Source of the DNA: Nitrospinota bacterium
Lineage (GTDB): Bacteria; Nitrospinota_A; UBA7883; JACRLM01
Direction: 5' to 3'
NCBI GenBank assembly: GCA_016208975.1
Contig: JACQXA010000004.1
Coordinates: 621,501 to 685,500, forward strand
Length of the DNA stretch: 64,000 nt
Positions 25,649 through 34,067 of the stretch are shown one piece after another. The notes below the pieces were generated by a model. That model was not told where the DNA came from. It searched no databases and was given only the letters and a program-made list of their open reading frames with translations. Position numbers and translations under genes: made by a program. The first letter of the stretch is position 1; every line of letters starts with the position of its first letter.

Positions 25649-27507
25649 TTCTTTTTCCCTTTCGGAAATTTTCTGGCCGTTCTTTCCGCCGTGGCGGGCC
25701 TTTTGGGGCTGTTTTTCCGTTCGTACCCCACCAGTTTATTCCCTCCGTATCCTATCAAATCCTCCCGTCCGGCCATCTTGAGGGCGGCGCGCACGTCATC
25801 GGCGTTCTCCGGTTTGAAGTATTGCAGTAGCGCCCGCTGGAACCTCCGCTCCCTGTCCCCCCGGGCGGCATAAACCTTTTTCCCCGTGAGAGGGTCCACC
25901 CCTGAATAATAAATGTCCCCCGCCAGTGTCAAAGGCGCCGGAATAAAATCCTGCACCTGCCGGGGCCGGATACTTTTTTCTTTCAGGTATATGGCCAAAC
26001 CTACCTGCTCTTCTATCCCGCAACCCGGATGGGCCGATATGAAATAGGGGACTATGTACTGCTCCAGCCCGGCTTTTTTTGAGGCGTCCAGGAACAGTTT
26101 GGAGAATCTTTCGAACTCCTCTATCCCAGGCTTTCGCATCACCGCCAGGGTCTCGGGGTTTGAATGTTCCGGCGCCACTTTCAGCTGGCCGGAAACATGG
26201 TGGGCCGCCAGTTCCTTTATGTATTCCGGGCTCAGGTTCGCCAGGTCGTACCTTACGCCCGACGCCACGAATACTTTTTTAACACCCTTGACGCTACGGG
26301 CCTTCTTTAGCATCTCAAGCTGGGGCTTGTGGCTTGTCACCAGATTCTTGCAAACATTCGGATGGACGCACGACTCCCGCCGGCAAACCGCTTCGGCCTT
26401 CTGGTCGCCGCATTTCATGCCGTACATGTTGGCGGTTGGTCCGCCTATGTCGGATATATACCCGGCGAAATCCTTCATCTTTTTGACGGAGTCCACCTCG
26501 CGCAGGATGGATTCCTCCGACCGGCTCTGGATGGTCTTCCCCTGGTGAACGGTCAAGGCGCAGAAAGCGCATCCGCCAAAACAGCCCCGGATGGCGGTAA
26601 TGGAGTGCCTTATCATCTCGTAGGCCGGTATTTTCTCCTTGTGCGACGGATGGGGAACGCGGGTGAAAGGCAAATCGTACACCGCGTCCAGCTCTTTCGT
26701 GGAAAAAGGCCCGGCGGGCGGGTTCACCTTAAGAAACCTTTCGCCATGTTTCTGGACGAGGGTTTTGGCGCTCCATGGGTTTTGGTTCATATGTATAACC
26801 CTCGACGCCCTGGAATATTCAAGCTTGTCGGCATGGGCGGACTCAAACGAAGGTAGCTCTATCACGTCCCGGCCAGAAATGCCTTCGGCCCCGGCCCCGG
26901 CCATCACCGCCGTGCCCCGGATGCTTGTCATCTCTTTTAGGGTCTTGCCGGACATCAGTCCTTCAACTATCTCTCCTAACGGCCGCTCGGCCATGCCGTA
27001 CACGAGCATGTCCGCCTTGGAGTCCGGCAGGATGGACCTTCGCACCTTGTCGCTCCAGTAGTCGTAATGGGCGAAGCGGCGCAGGGAGGCTTCCAGCCCG
27101 CCGATGATTATTTTGGCGCCGGGGAAAAGCTCCCGCACCCTGTTGCAATAGGCGATAGTGGCCCGGGGCGGGCGTTTGCCGGATAAGCCGCCTTCGGCGT
27201 AAGCGTCGTCGGACCGGGGTTTTTTCTGCGCCGTGTGACGCATGATCATCGAATCCAGGTTGCCTGAAGTGACACCGAAAAACATGGACGGCGCGCCCAG
27301 CTTTAAAAAATCGGCGGGATTGCCCAGGTCCGGCGCGGCTATTACGCCTACGCGAAGCCCTAGCGATTCCAGGAATCTGGCCACCACCGCCACGCCGAAC
27401 GAGGGGTGGTCCACATAAGCGTCGCCGGTGACCAGGATTACATCCAGCGCCTCCCACCCACGGCGTTTGGCTTCTTCCAGTGTGGTGGGGATGAGATTTA
27501 CATGCAT
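25645..27507 (-). CDS. ygiQ: YgiQ-type radical SAM protein (UPF0313)
   Basis: 620 residues from ATG 27507; the frame extends 26 codons further but that part is encoded by the adjacent MITE-like element and is not native. The N-terminal half resembles the YgiQ N-domain (D-V-I-L-V-T-G-D-A-Y-V-D-H-P-S-F-G). The radical-SAM cluster motif C-F-G-G-C-A-F-C is near residue 310. Downstream comes S-G-Q-L-K-V-A-P-E-H, typical of the family, and a basic disordered tail. The reaction catalysed by YgiQ is unknown. The coupled small gene follows. Confidence 0.93.
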   Translation of the reverse strand: MHVNLIPTTLEEAKRRGWEALDVILVTGDAYVDHPSFGVAVVARFLESLGLRVGVIAAPDLGNPADFLKLGAPSMFFGVTSGNLDSMIMRHTAQKKPRSDDAYAEGGLSGKRPPRATIAYCNRVRELFPGAKIIIGGLEASLRRFAHYDYWSDKVRRSILPDSKADMLVYGMAERPLGEIVEGLMSGKTLKEMTSIRGTAVMAGAGAEGISGRDVIELPSFESAHADKLEYSRASRVIHMNQNPWSAKTLVQKHGERFLKVNPPAGPFSTKELDAVYDLPFTRVPHPSHKEKIPAYEMIRHSITAIRGCFGGCAFCALTVHQGKTIQSRSEESILREVDSVKKMKDFAGYISDIGGPTANMYGMKCGDQKAEAVCRRESCVHPNVCKNLVTSHKPQLEMLKKARSVKGVKKVFVASGVRYDLANLSPEYIKELAAHHVSGQLKVAPEHSNPETLAVMRKPGIEEFERFSKLFLDASKKAGLEQYIVPYFISAHPGCGIEEQVGLAIYLKEKSIRPRQVQDFIPAPLTLAGDIYYSGVDPLTGKKVYAARGDRERRFQRALLQYFKPENADDVRAALKMAGREDLIGYGGNKLVGYERKNSPKRPATAERTARKFPKGKKK

Positions 27508-27560
27508 ACTAATCAATATTGTACGCCAATAACCGCTTTTTACAAGCGGAGCGTTCTGTA

Positions 27561-27711
27561 GGTGGTGTCTCAGTTTGAATCTCAAATAGTAGACAGATCC
27601 TTCACTTCGCTGGCGCTTCGTTCAGGATGGCAATGTTATCAACGGCTTTTATATTGTCATCCTGGGCGTAAGTGAAGAATCTCCCCTGTACTTTCAAACT
27701 GAGACACTGCC
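27561..27711 (+). mobile_element. MITE-like inverted-repeat element, copy 2
   Basis: A 151-base non-coding element about 92% identical to the one at 11429. Both ends are well kept: GGTGGTGTCTCAGTTTGAA on the left and TTCAAACTGAGACACTGCC on the right, inverted copies with two mismatches in 19. The flanks are GTTCTGTA (27553-27560) and GTTATGTA (27712-27719), an 8-bp duplication with one later mismatch. It sits between the ygiQ start, 53 bases away, and the MarR promoter. The long internal palindrome could fold as RNA and affect either divergent gene. Confidence 0.85.
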
Positions 27712-27726
27712 GTTATGTAATGAAGC

Positions 27727-27756
27727 TTGACGCTCCTCTGGAAATAAAGCTACCAT
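27727..27756 (+). promoter_or_regulatory. Sigma-70-type promoter of the MarR gene
   Basis: TTGACG (27727-27732), an 18-base spacer and TACCAT (27751-27756) give a plausible -35/-10 pair. The transcript would start near 27763, about 22 bases before the TTG start codon. It lies eight bases past the target duplication of the MITE-like element. Confidence 0.45.
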
Positions 27757-27784
27757 TTTAAAGGTTTTTGCCTTTGGTGGAAAA

Positions 27785-28234
27785 TTGCAACCTACAAGAG
27801 AATCGGAAAAGGTCGGCAAACTTGTCGACCTGATCGTGGAACGCTATCACGAGATTGAGTCCACCCTGCCGCTATTGAGCAGGGAGTTGACCCATTCCGA
27901 GCGCAAAGCGCTCAAAGTGGTGGCGGCAAAAAAACGGGTTACCATAGGCGGTATCGGCTCGGCGCTGGGCGCGCCGCCATCCACAACCACATGGCTTGTT
28001 GGGGGACTGGTTGACCGGATGATATTCAAACGGGAGCAGGACGGCAAAGACCGGCGCAAGGTTTGGATAGAGCTGGCCGAGAAAGGCGAGAGCCTGGCCA
28101 GGCTGATGGAGCGCATCCCGGACAGGATAGCCGCCGACATACTGTACAAGCTGGAGCCGGGGCAGAGGGAGGCTTTCACTGCGCTCGTGGATACGGCTCT
28201 TTCAAGAATTACGGGGCAGGGGGATGTAAAATGA
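27785..28234 (+). CDS. MarR-family transcriptional regulator
   Basis: 149 residues from a TTG preceded by GGTGGA. The winged-helix core is readable as L-T-H-S-E-R-K-A-L-K-V-V, then V-T-I-G-G-I-G-S-A-L-G-A-P-P-S-T-T-T-W-L-V-G-G-L (helix-turn-helix) and R-E-Q-D-G-K-D-R-R-K-V-W-I-E-L (wing). MarR proteins are dimers that respond to small phenolic or oxidative signals. It is followed by cheX and then by glycosyltransferase and bsh-like genes on the same strand; control of that set is possible but unproven. Confidence 0.8.
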   Translation: MQPTRESEKVGKLVDLIVERYHEIESTLPLLSRELTHSERKALKVVAAKKRVTIGGIGSALGAPPSTTTWLVGGLVDRMIFKREQDGKDRRKVWIELAEKGESLARLMERIPDRIAADILYKLEPGQREAFTALVDTALSRITGQGDVK

Positions 28235-28274
28235 ACAACAGGGCAGTTTCCAATTAGAGAGGACCAGGGGGCTG

Positions 28275-28736
28275 ATGAAATCCGAGTACATTAATCCGTT
28301 TTTACAGGCTACGCTTAACGTGCTTTCCACCATGGCCAACATACAGGCCGACCCGGGGAAGCCGTACCTTAAGACCGACAAGAAATCCGTGGGCGACATA
28401 TCGGGGGTCATAGGCCTTACCGGAGCGTCCCGCGGGGCCATAGTTATATCTTTCACCACCGACGCGGTGTGCAAGGTGGTGGGTAGCATGCTTGGAGAGA
28501 CCTATACAGACCTTTCGCCCGACGTGCGCGACGCCGTCGGTGAGCTTACCAACATGATATCCGGCGACGCGCGCAGGCGGCTTGCTGAACTTGGCATAGT
28601 TTTCGAGGCGGGCATACCCACCATAGTGGCCGGGAAAGGGCACGAGATAGAAAGCATCACCAAGGGGCCTGTGGTGGCCATACCCTTCACGGTGGACGGC
28701 CACATGTTCGTTGTGGAAGCCTCTTTCGAAGGTTAG
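28275..28736 (+). CDS. cheX: CheX-type chemotaxis/receiver phosphatase
   Basis: 153 residues. The catalytic pair of CheC/CheX/FliY phosphatases is visible in E-L-T-N (Glu90, Asn93), in the context D-A-V-G-E-L-T-N-M-I-S-G-D-A. The length and single E-x-x-N motif fit CheX, which dephosphorylates CheY. No chemotaxis genes surround it, so it may instead act on another receiver, such as that of the protein at 32404. The gap from the MarR gene is 40 bases. Confidence 0.88.
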   Translation: MKSEYINPFLQATLNVLSTMANIQADPGKPYLKTDKKSVGDISGVIGLTGASRGAIVISFTTDAVCKVVGSMLGETYTDLSPDVRDAVGELTNMISGDARRRLAELGIVFEAGIPTIVAGKGHEIESITKGPVVAIPFTVDGHMFVVEASFEG

Positions 28737-28783
28737 GCGCAAAGGCTCCACAACGCCATGCCCTCTGTTGTATCATCGTTCTG

Positions 28784-29521
28784 ATGACGCGAAATCTTGT
28801 GGCTGTGCCGGTCTATAACGAGATAGACACGGTTAGAAGCGTGATGGAGAGGATAAGGGCCTTTCACGCGGGGGACGTGCTGGCGGTGGATGATGGCTCC
28901 ACTGACGGCTCGGCGGAAGCCCTCAAAAACCTCGGCTGGCTCAAAATACTCTCCCACACCCGCAACCTGGGGTATGGGCAAAGCCTTATCGACGGCTTAA
29001 AGTACGCCATGGACGAAGGGTACGACTTGGTGGTAACCATGGATTGCGACGAACAGCACGAACCGGCCCTGATACCCCAGATGTTCTCATCCATCGGCGG
29101 CTATGACGTGTTGTCCGGCTCGCGTTACCTGACCGAGAGGCTGGAGAACGACCCCGCCCCCGGCGACAGGCTTTCCATAAACCGCAGGATCACCGACATC
29201 ATAAACCGAGTCACCGGGTTCAACCTGACGGACTCTTTTTGCGGATTCAAATGTTACCGGGTTTCAGCCCTTCGCGCCCTTGCGCTTGACGAACCCGGAT
29301 ACGCCCAGCCCCTGCAATTCTGGATACAGGCTTTCAAGTTTGGCCTGTCGGTAAAAGAGGCTCCAATCCCGAGAATATATAAAAATTTAAACCGCTCCTT
29401 CGGAGCCGTTTTGGACGACCCTGAAAAACGGTTCGAATATTACAGGCAGGTAATCGAAAAGGAGATTCAGCGATGGTCCATATCCTCGCCGTTGGGGCGC
29501 ACCCGGACGACATCGAGCTAG
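28784..29521 (+). CDS. GT2-family glycosyltransferase
   Basis: 245 residues. The GT-A fold is seen in V-A-V-P-V-Y-N-E at the start, A-V-D-D-G-S-T-D-G-S, and the metal-binding D-C-D-E-Q-H. It resembles dolichyl-phosphate-mannose-synthase-like GT2 enzymes but without C-terminal TM segments; donor and acceptor are unknown. The end overlaps the next gene by 49 bases. It is not a GT4 enzyme and so is not BshA by sequence, though its place next to a BshB1-like gene is suggestive. Confidence 0.82.
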   Translation: MTRNLVAVPVYNEIDTVRSVMERIRAFHAGDVLAVDDGSTDGSAEALKNLGWLKILSHTRNLGYGQSLIDGLKYAMDEGYDLVVTMDCDEQHEPALIPQMFSSIGGYDVLSGSRYLTERLENDPAPGDRLSINRRITDIINRVTGFNLTDSFCGFKCYRVSALRALALDEPGYAQPLQFWIQAFKFGLSVKEAPIPRIYKNLNRSFGAVLDDPEKRFEYYRQVIEKEIQRWSISSPLGRTRTTSS

Positions 29522-30159
29522 GTTTCGGCGGCTCCATAGCCCGGTTTGTGGAAGAGGGGTTTTCTGTGGCCCTGCTGGACCTTACAAATGGCGAACCCAC
29601 CCCGAAAGGGGACCCAGTGACCCGTGCGAAGGAATGCGCCCAAGCCACAGAGATCCTGGGGGTGAAAACCCGCATAACCCTGGACCTGCCCAACCGGACG
29701 CTCACCGACACGGTGGAGGCCCGTGTGAAAGTGGCGGAGGTTTACAGGGAACTGCGGCCGGAAATGATTTTCCTCCACGGCGAGACCGACGCCCACCCGG
29801 ACCACATGGCCGCGTGGCAAATAGCCCACAAGGCCCGGTTCCACGCCAAGCTCACAAAGACCGATATGAAAGGTGAGCCGTGGTACCCCAAAAAAGAGTT
29901 TCTGTTCCTGGCGTCGCATCTGAACCTCCAGGTTGATCCGGCGTTCATTCTGGACGTTTCTTCCACGTTCGAAAAAAAGCTGGAAGCCGCCCGCGCCTAC
30001 AAATCCCAGTTCGCCGCCAACGGCAGGGAAGAGTTCCTGATAGAGAAACTCACCGCCCACGCCTCCCATTATGGAAGCCTCATCGGCGTTAAATACGGCG
30101 AGCCTGTCATGCTCAAAGAGCCGCTGGGCCTTGCCTCCGTGCGGGACATAATTCTTTGA
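29473..30159 (+). CDS. bshB1: PIG-L/BshB1-type N-acetylglucosaminyl deacetylase
   Basis: 228 residues. The zinc site of the LmbE/PIG-L family is G-A-H-P-D-D (His10, Asp12, Asp13) together with H-P-D-H (residues 108-111). The first 40 residues (L-A-V-G-A-H-P-D-D-I-E-L-G-F-G-G-S-I-A, then L-L-D-L-T-N-G-E) are of the BshB1 branch, which deacetylates GlcNAc-malate in bacillithiol synthesis. The overlap with the glycosyltransferase and the TTGA overlap with the next gene indicate one operon. Assignment to bacillithiol rather than another amino-sugar is inferred from the neighbour. Confidence 0.8.
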   Translation: MVHILAVGAHPDDIELGFGGSIARFVEEGFSVALLDLTNGEPTPKGDPVTRAKECAQATEILGVKTRITLDLPNRTLTDTVEARVKVAEVYRELRPEMIFLHGETDAHPDHMAAWQIAHKARFHAKLTKTDMKGEPWYPKKEFLFLASHLNLQVDPAFILDVSSTFEKKLEAARAYKSQFAANGREEFLIEKLTAHASHYGSLIGVKYGEPVMLKEPLGLASVRDIIL

Positions 30160-31676
30160 GCCATTTTTCATTCGCCGTCCCCACGGAAAACGGAGCCCTG
30201 TTCGCCCTGCCTCCGCAAAAAGAATACGGCAGACTGCTTCAGGAAAACGTGTCGGCGCCCATGGACGCTCCGGTGGAGGGCGAAAAACTATCAAAGCTGG
30301 CTGAAGAAGCCCGGCGGGAAACGCTAAAATTGGCCGTGGATTATACCCGCAGACTTGGCGTGGAGACGCCTGGACCGGGCGGAAGCGTAAAAATAATTGC
30401 GTCAGGACATCAGCCCGGCTTTTATCATCCCGGCGTGGCGGTGAAAGGTTTTGCGCTGTCAAGGATGGCAAGAGAGACCGGCTCCGCCGCCCTTTTCGTT
30501 TCGGTGGATTCCGACGAGTTCGATAACGGCGAGGCGCTTTTCCCCTTGGTGGACAACGGGCTGGTGGCAAAAAAAACCGTGGCGCTATACCCGGCCGGAG
30601 GAGCCAACCTTTTCGAAACCGTTCCCCATCAGCCATGGCTCCGGTTCATGGAAAAACTTTTAGAGTCCGGGAAATCACTAGACCACCCGCTTCTTGGAAG
30701 CCACAAGGAAGCTATGGGGAGTTTTTTGAGCCGCGTCAGCGGCGGGACTCCATGCGACGGGTTTGATTACACCTCCAGGGCCATATTGCTACGGCGCGCG
30801 TGGCAGAGGCCCGCCGGTTGCGATTGTCTGGAGATACCCGTTTCATTAATGGTACAAACCCGGGCTTTCCGGGTGTTCGCCAGCGACATGCTCCGCAGAG
30901 CCGCGGAGCTGGCCGCTATTTATAACGATGAATTGGCCCGGTACCGTAAAGAACGAAAACTCCGATACCCCGCAAATCCGTTTCCGGACTTGACGGCCCG
31001 GGGGGATAGTGTGGAAACCCCATTCTGGCTTGTGAACGGGAAAAAACGGGAAAGGCTTTTCGTTTCATCGCGCCCGGGGGGGATATTTATTTCCGGTGAA
31101 ACCCCGGGTGAAATCCCGTTGGAGCGCCTGTTTGAAGGAACACTGGCCATCAGGCCCAAAGCCATGATCCTTTCAATGTACATGCGCCTTTTCGTGTGCG
31201 GTTTTTTCATCCACGGCGTGGGGGGCGCAAAATACGATTTGATAACCGACGCCATAATCAGGAGGTTTTATCCCGGCGTAATACCACCGGCTTATGGCTG
31301 TCTTTCAGCCACCATGGCGTTGGATGCGCAAGTGGAAGACCCAGCCCCGCGAATCGCGCAGATAACCTTTACCATGAGGGACATGGAACAGCATCCCGAA
31401 AAATATGGGGCCGGGCAAGCGGCGAAAGCAATGGCGAAAGAGAAGGCCCGCCTTGTGGGGGCCATCCTGAAAACCGGCGCTGACAAAAAAACCTTGGGGC
31501 TGAAAATAAAAGAGCTGAATGCCAGCATGACGGCGGCTTTGGCGCAGGAGAGGGGAAGCCTGACCAATCAACTGGCCGCCCTGGCGTCGTTGGTGGATCA
31601 AATAGAGGCGGTGGCTGAACGCCGGTACCCTTATTTCCTTTTCCAGCCCCAGCGCGTAGCTACGCTTGTTAAATAA
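30156..31676 (+). CDS. BshC-like protein (putative cysteine-adding enzyme)
   Basis: 506 residues from a TTG in a TTGA overlap with bshB1. It has no signal peptide. Features reminiscent of BshC are the early G-H-Q-P-G-F-Y-H-P-G-V-A-V-K segment (BshC has G-Q-Q-x-G-L-x-x-G-P-L-Y-T-x-x-K), V-D-S-D-E-F (BshC: x-E-D-H-D-x) and a C-terminal coiled coil. A distinctive segment F-I-H-G-V-G-G-A-K-Y-D-L-I-T-D-A-I lies near residue 352. BshC links cysteine to GlcN-malate. Similarity is weak by eye; the position beside bshB1 is the stronger argument. Confidence 0.55.
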   Translation: MSHFSFAVPTENGALFALPPQKEYGRLLQENVSAPMDAPVEGEKLSKLAEEARRETLKLAVDYTRRLGVETPGPGGSVKIIASGHQPGFYHPGVAVKGFALSRMARETGSAALFVSVDSDEFDNGEALFPLVDNGLVAKKTVALYPAGGANLFETVPHQPWLRFMEKLLESGKSLDHPLLGSHKEAMGSFLSRVSGGTPCDGFDYTSRAILLRRAWQRPAGCDCLEIPVSLMVQTRAFRVFASDMLRRAAELAAIYNDELARYRKERKLRYPANPFPDLTARGDSVETPFWLVNGKKRERLFVSSRPGGIFISGETPGEIPLERLFEGTLAIRPKAMILSMYMRLFVCGFFIHGVGGAKYDLITDAIIRRFYPGVIPPAYGCLSATMALDAQVEDPAPRIAQITFTMRDMEQHPEKYGAGQAAKAMAKEKARLVGAILKTGADKKTLGLKIKELNASMTAALAQERGSLTNQLAALASLVDQIEAVAERRYPYFLFQPQRVATLVK

Positions 31677-32304
31677 GGGTGGCGGGGTTTATGTACTCCC
31701 CGCAGTCCGGGCAATAGATATTTCCGGGCCGCTTCTGGCTTTCCACGCAGTCCATATGGATCTCCCCTGTATCGGAGATGTGCATCCCGGAAAACATGAA
31801 CACCTCCCCGGCGATGGTGAAGGGGGATGATTTCTCGGAGGTTATCACGAACGGCGTTAATTCCTTGGTGAACTGTTCGAACGACTCGAAGGCGTAAACC
31901 TCCACACCGTCCTTTTCTTCCGGATGGCTGGAGCCCATCTCCGGTTGCAGTTCAATTATTTTCGCGATGTGCGTTTTTATGGGATCCTCCAACGGATCAA
32001 ACTCTATCCCTATCGTTTTCCCGCCGGAGCCCGGCAGAACGTGGGCTATTTGGCCTGAAACGGTAAAATTGTCCATCACATAACTGATTACCTGCATTTG
32101 GGCCGCCAGACCGTTCAGGTTTAGCCCCCGCTCCATGACTATGGCGAACCGCTCCGACGAATCTGCGCTCAATGAGATCCCAGCGCCGGACATGGAAAGG
32201 TTTCGCACCTCGCCAGAAAATGGAAACACCCTGCCGCCATCCAGGAAAACGAACCCCCTGGCCTGGATTATCATGTTGGCCCTGGCGTGGCGCCTGCGTT
32301 CCAT
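31669..32304 (-). CDS. PilZ-domain protein with C-terminal zinc ribbon
   Basis: 211 residues. The PilZ c-di-GMP-binding signature is split as usual: R-R-R-H-A-R near the N-terminus and N-L-S-M-S-G-A-G-I-S about 30 residues on, with I-G-I-E-F closing the barrel. The C-terminal part is unrelated to PilZ and ends with C-P-D-C-G-E-Y, half of a small zinc ribbon. The ends of this gene and the BshC-like gene overlap by eight bases on opposite strands. Output partner unknown. Confidence 0.8.
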   Translation of the reverse strand: MERRRHARANMIIQARGFVFLDGGRVFPFSGEVRNLSMSGAGISLSADSSERFAIVMERGLNLNGLAAQMQVISYVMDNFTVSGQIAHVLPGSGGKTIGIEFDPLEDPIKTHIAKIIELQPEMGSSHPEEKDGVEVYAFESFEQFTKELTPFVITSEKSSPFTIAGEVFMFSGMHISDTGEIHMDCVESQKRPGNIYCPDCGEYINPATLI

Positions 32305-32403
32305 CGGGTTAAAATTCCGCCTGTTTTGTCAAATACATCGCTAATAAGTTAACATGGTGTTAAAATACAGTAAAATTTGGCGTAAATGTCTTAAAACGGC
32401 GTG

Positions 32404-33063
32404 ATGAGCAAAATCCTCGTAGTCGATGACGACCCGAACATAGCGCTTCTTGTGCAGATGACCCTGTCCAAAAGGCCGGACTTCCATGTGAGGGTGGCCA
32501 ACAACGGCCGGGAGGCGCTGGAAATAGTAACCGACTACTCGCCGGACCTTATTCTGCTGGATATCATGATGCCCGACATAGACGGGTTCGAGGTTTGCCG
32601 GAGGATAAAGGAAAACGACGCCACCAAGTTCATCCCCATCATAATGATCTCCGCCAAGAGCGAGATCGGCGACAAGCTCCACGGGATGGACATAGGGGCC
32701 AACGATTACATCACCAAACCGTTCAATCCCGAAGAGCTACTGGCGCGGGTGGCGGCTCATTTGCGGATAAAATCGCTGGAAGACGAGCTTGCGGCCAAGA
32801 AGGAACTGGAGGCGGCGCTGAAAATGTCCATCACCCTCCAGCATGAAATAAACAACCCTCTCACCGGCATCATAGGAAACGTGGAGCTATTGCGCGACTG
32901 GCGCAAGCTGAAACCCAACGAGCTGGACGAGGCGCTGGACGATGTGCTGAGCCTTTCCATGCGGGTGAAAGAAATTGTCCACCAGCTCTCGCGGCTGTCG
33001 AAAGTGGTGCCCACCACCTACGTGCGCGGGAGCGAAATGATAGACATAGAGAAATCGGCATAG
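32404..33063 (+). CDS. Receiver domain plus histidine-phosphotransfer (DHp) helix, no ATPase
   Basis: 219 residues; the ATG at 32404 follows a GTG in frame. Residues 1-120 are an intact receiver: Asp8/Asp9, phosphoacceptor Asp53 (L-L-D-I-M-M-P), Ser83 and Lys105. Residues 125-205 are a coiled-coil linker and a DHp-like helical hairpin with L-Q-H-E-I-N-N-P-L-T-G-I-I-G-N (His147), as in histidine kinases, but the protein ends before any ATP-binding domain. It must therefore receive phosphate from another kinase or act as a phosphotransfer or dimerisation module. It is divergent from the PilZ gene. Confidence 0.8.
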   Translation: MSKILVVDDDPNIALLVQMTLSKRPDFHVRVANNGREALEIVTDYSPDLILLDIMMPDIDGFEVCRRIKENDATKFIPIIMISAKSEIGDKLHGMDIGANDYITKPFNPEELLARVAAHLRIKSLEDELAAKKELEAALKMSITLQHEINNPLTGIIGNVELLRDWRKLKPNELDEALDDVLSLSMRVKEIVHQLSRLSKVVPTTYVRGSEMIDIEKSA

Positions 33064-33094
33064 AAGGGCTGATAAACAAGCCGGAGACTTTATC

Positions 33095-34009
33095 GTGCCC
33101 TATCTTGATCCGCCGCACAGCCTTACCACAAGCCCCGCCTCAAAGTGGCGTGCGTCCGGCGCCATGACGCTTGTCGTTGTTGCCATATGCGTGCTAGTGG
33201 GAATCGGCCTGCTGGGCCGGATTTTGACCCGCCCTGCGTTGCATGTACGCGGCGACATGGATTATATCGCCCTTGCCATAGGGGGCATATGCCTGATCAC
33301 CGGCTTGTTACAAGGATCTGTCTGGCTCTATCACTGGGCCGTTGCCCGGTCCATCCGTCATGCTCCAGCCGCATGGATGAGGGATTATCATTGGCCCCGC
33401 GCCGGAATAAACGATGGGGCGGCCCTGGCATTGCTCAAGAATTGCGCTGGGATGCTGGTTAACGGTATCTGGCTTGCGCCGTTTCATTGGTTGGCTTACA
33501 ACACTCCCGAGGCGAGGCTCGCTTTTTTGCCCTTGGGGATTCTTGATATTATCTGGCTGGTACTGCTCTTTTTTGTCTTGCGCCAAGCCTCGCGGTTTTT
33601 CCGGTTTGGCGCAGGCAGGCTGATATATGGAGCGGTTCCTTACTTGTTGGGTGAACGTTTGGAAGCGGTCTTTGTCGGGAGCCAGGTTCTGGCGGGGACC
33701 AAGGCGGAGGCCGAATTGCGGCAGGTCAGGGAAAAATGGGAGACACGGCGATCCTTTAACAGGAACGAAACCATGCTCTATACCACCAAGCATTACTCGG
33801 ATACCCGGCCGCTCACCATTTCACCCTCCGGCCGGGCCACGTTGGCGTTTGATCTTCCGCCGGAAGGACCCTCCACATACCTTGGCGGAGCCCCCCAGGA
33901 TATCCTTTACTGGGAGGTCGTTGTCCGCGTGAACCGCCCCGGGCTGGATTATGAAGGGATATTCCTGGTTCCCGTATATGGCGCGGCGGATGGGCCGCTA
34001 GCGGCGTAA
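33095..34009 (+). CDS. Multi-pass membrane protein with C-terminal beta domain
   Basis: 304 residues from a GTG with GGAG upstream. About four TM segments lie near residues 23-45, 57-80, 120-135 and 147-165. A soluble C-terminal part begins at about 200. Its pattern (R-P-L-T-I-S-P-S-G-R-A-T-L-A-F-D-L-P-P and W-E-V-V-V-R-V) resembles the C-terminal beta domain seen in DUF3592-like bacterial membrane proteins, but I cannot confirm the family. Function unknown. Confidence 0.6.
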   Translation: MPYLDPPHSLTTSPASKWRASGAMTLVVVAICVLVGIGLLGRILTRPALHVRGDMDYIALAIGGICLITGLLQGSVWLYHWAVARSIRHAPAAWMRDYHWPRAGINDGAALALLKNCAGMLVNGIWLAPFHWLAYNTPEARLAFLPLGILDIIWLVLLFFVLRQASRFFRFGAGRLIYGAVPYLLGERLEAVFVGSQVLAGTKAEAELRQVREKWETRRSFNRNETMLYTTKHYSDTRPLTISPSGRATLAFDLPPEGPSTYLGGAPQDILYWEVVVRVNRPGLDYEGIFLVPVYGAADGPLAA

Positions 34010-34067
34010 GACAGCGCAGTTATAACTGTCCGTAAGCGATTGAAATAATCCCGGGCGAAAGCGCCTT

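Noticed and set aside
27508-27585. Upstream extension of ygiQ
   Set aside because: Those codons come partly from the MITE-like element and do not belong to the family N-terminus.
28784-29521. Calling the glycosyltransferase BshA
   Set aside because: It is a GT2/GT-A enzyme; BshA is GT4/GT-B.
29518-30636. 372-codon minus-strand frame opposite the bsh-like genes
   Set aside because: Antisense to well-supported genes and rich in Arg/Pro, as expected of shadow frames.
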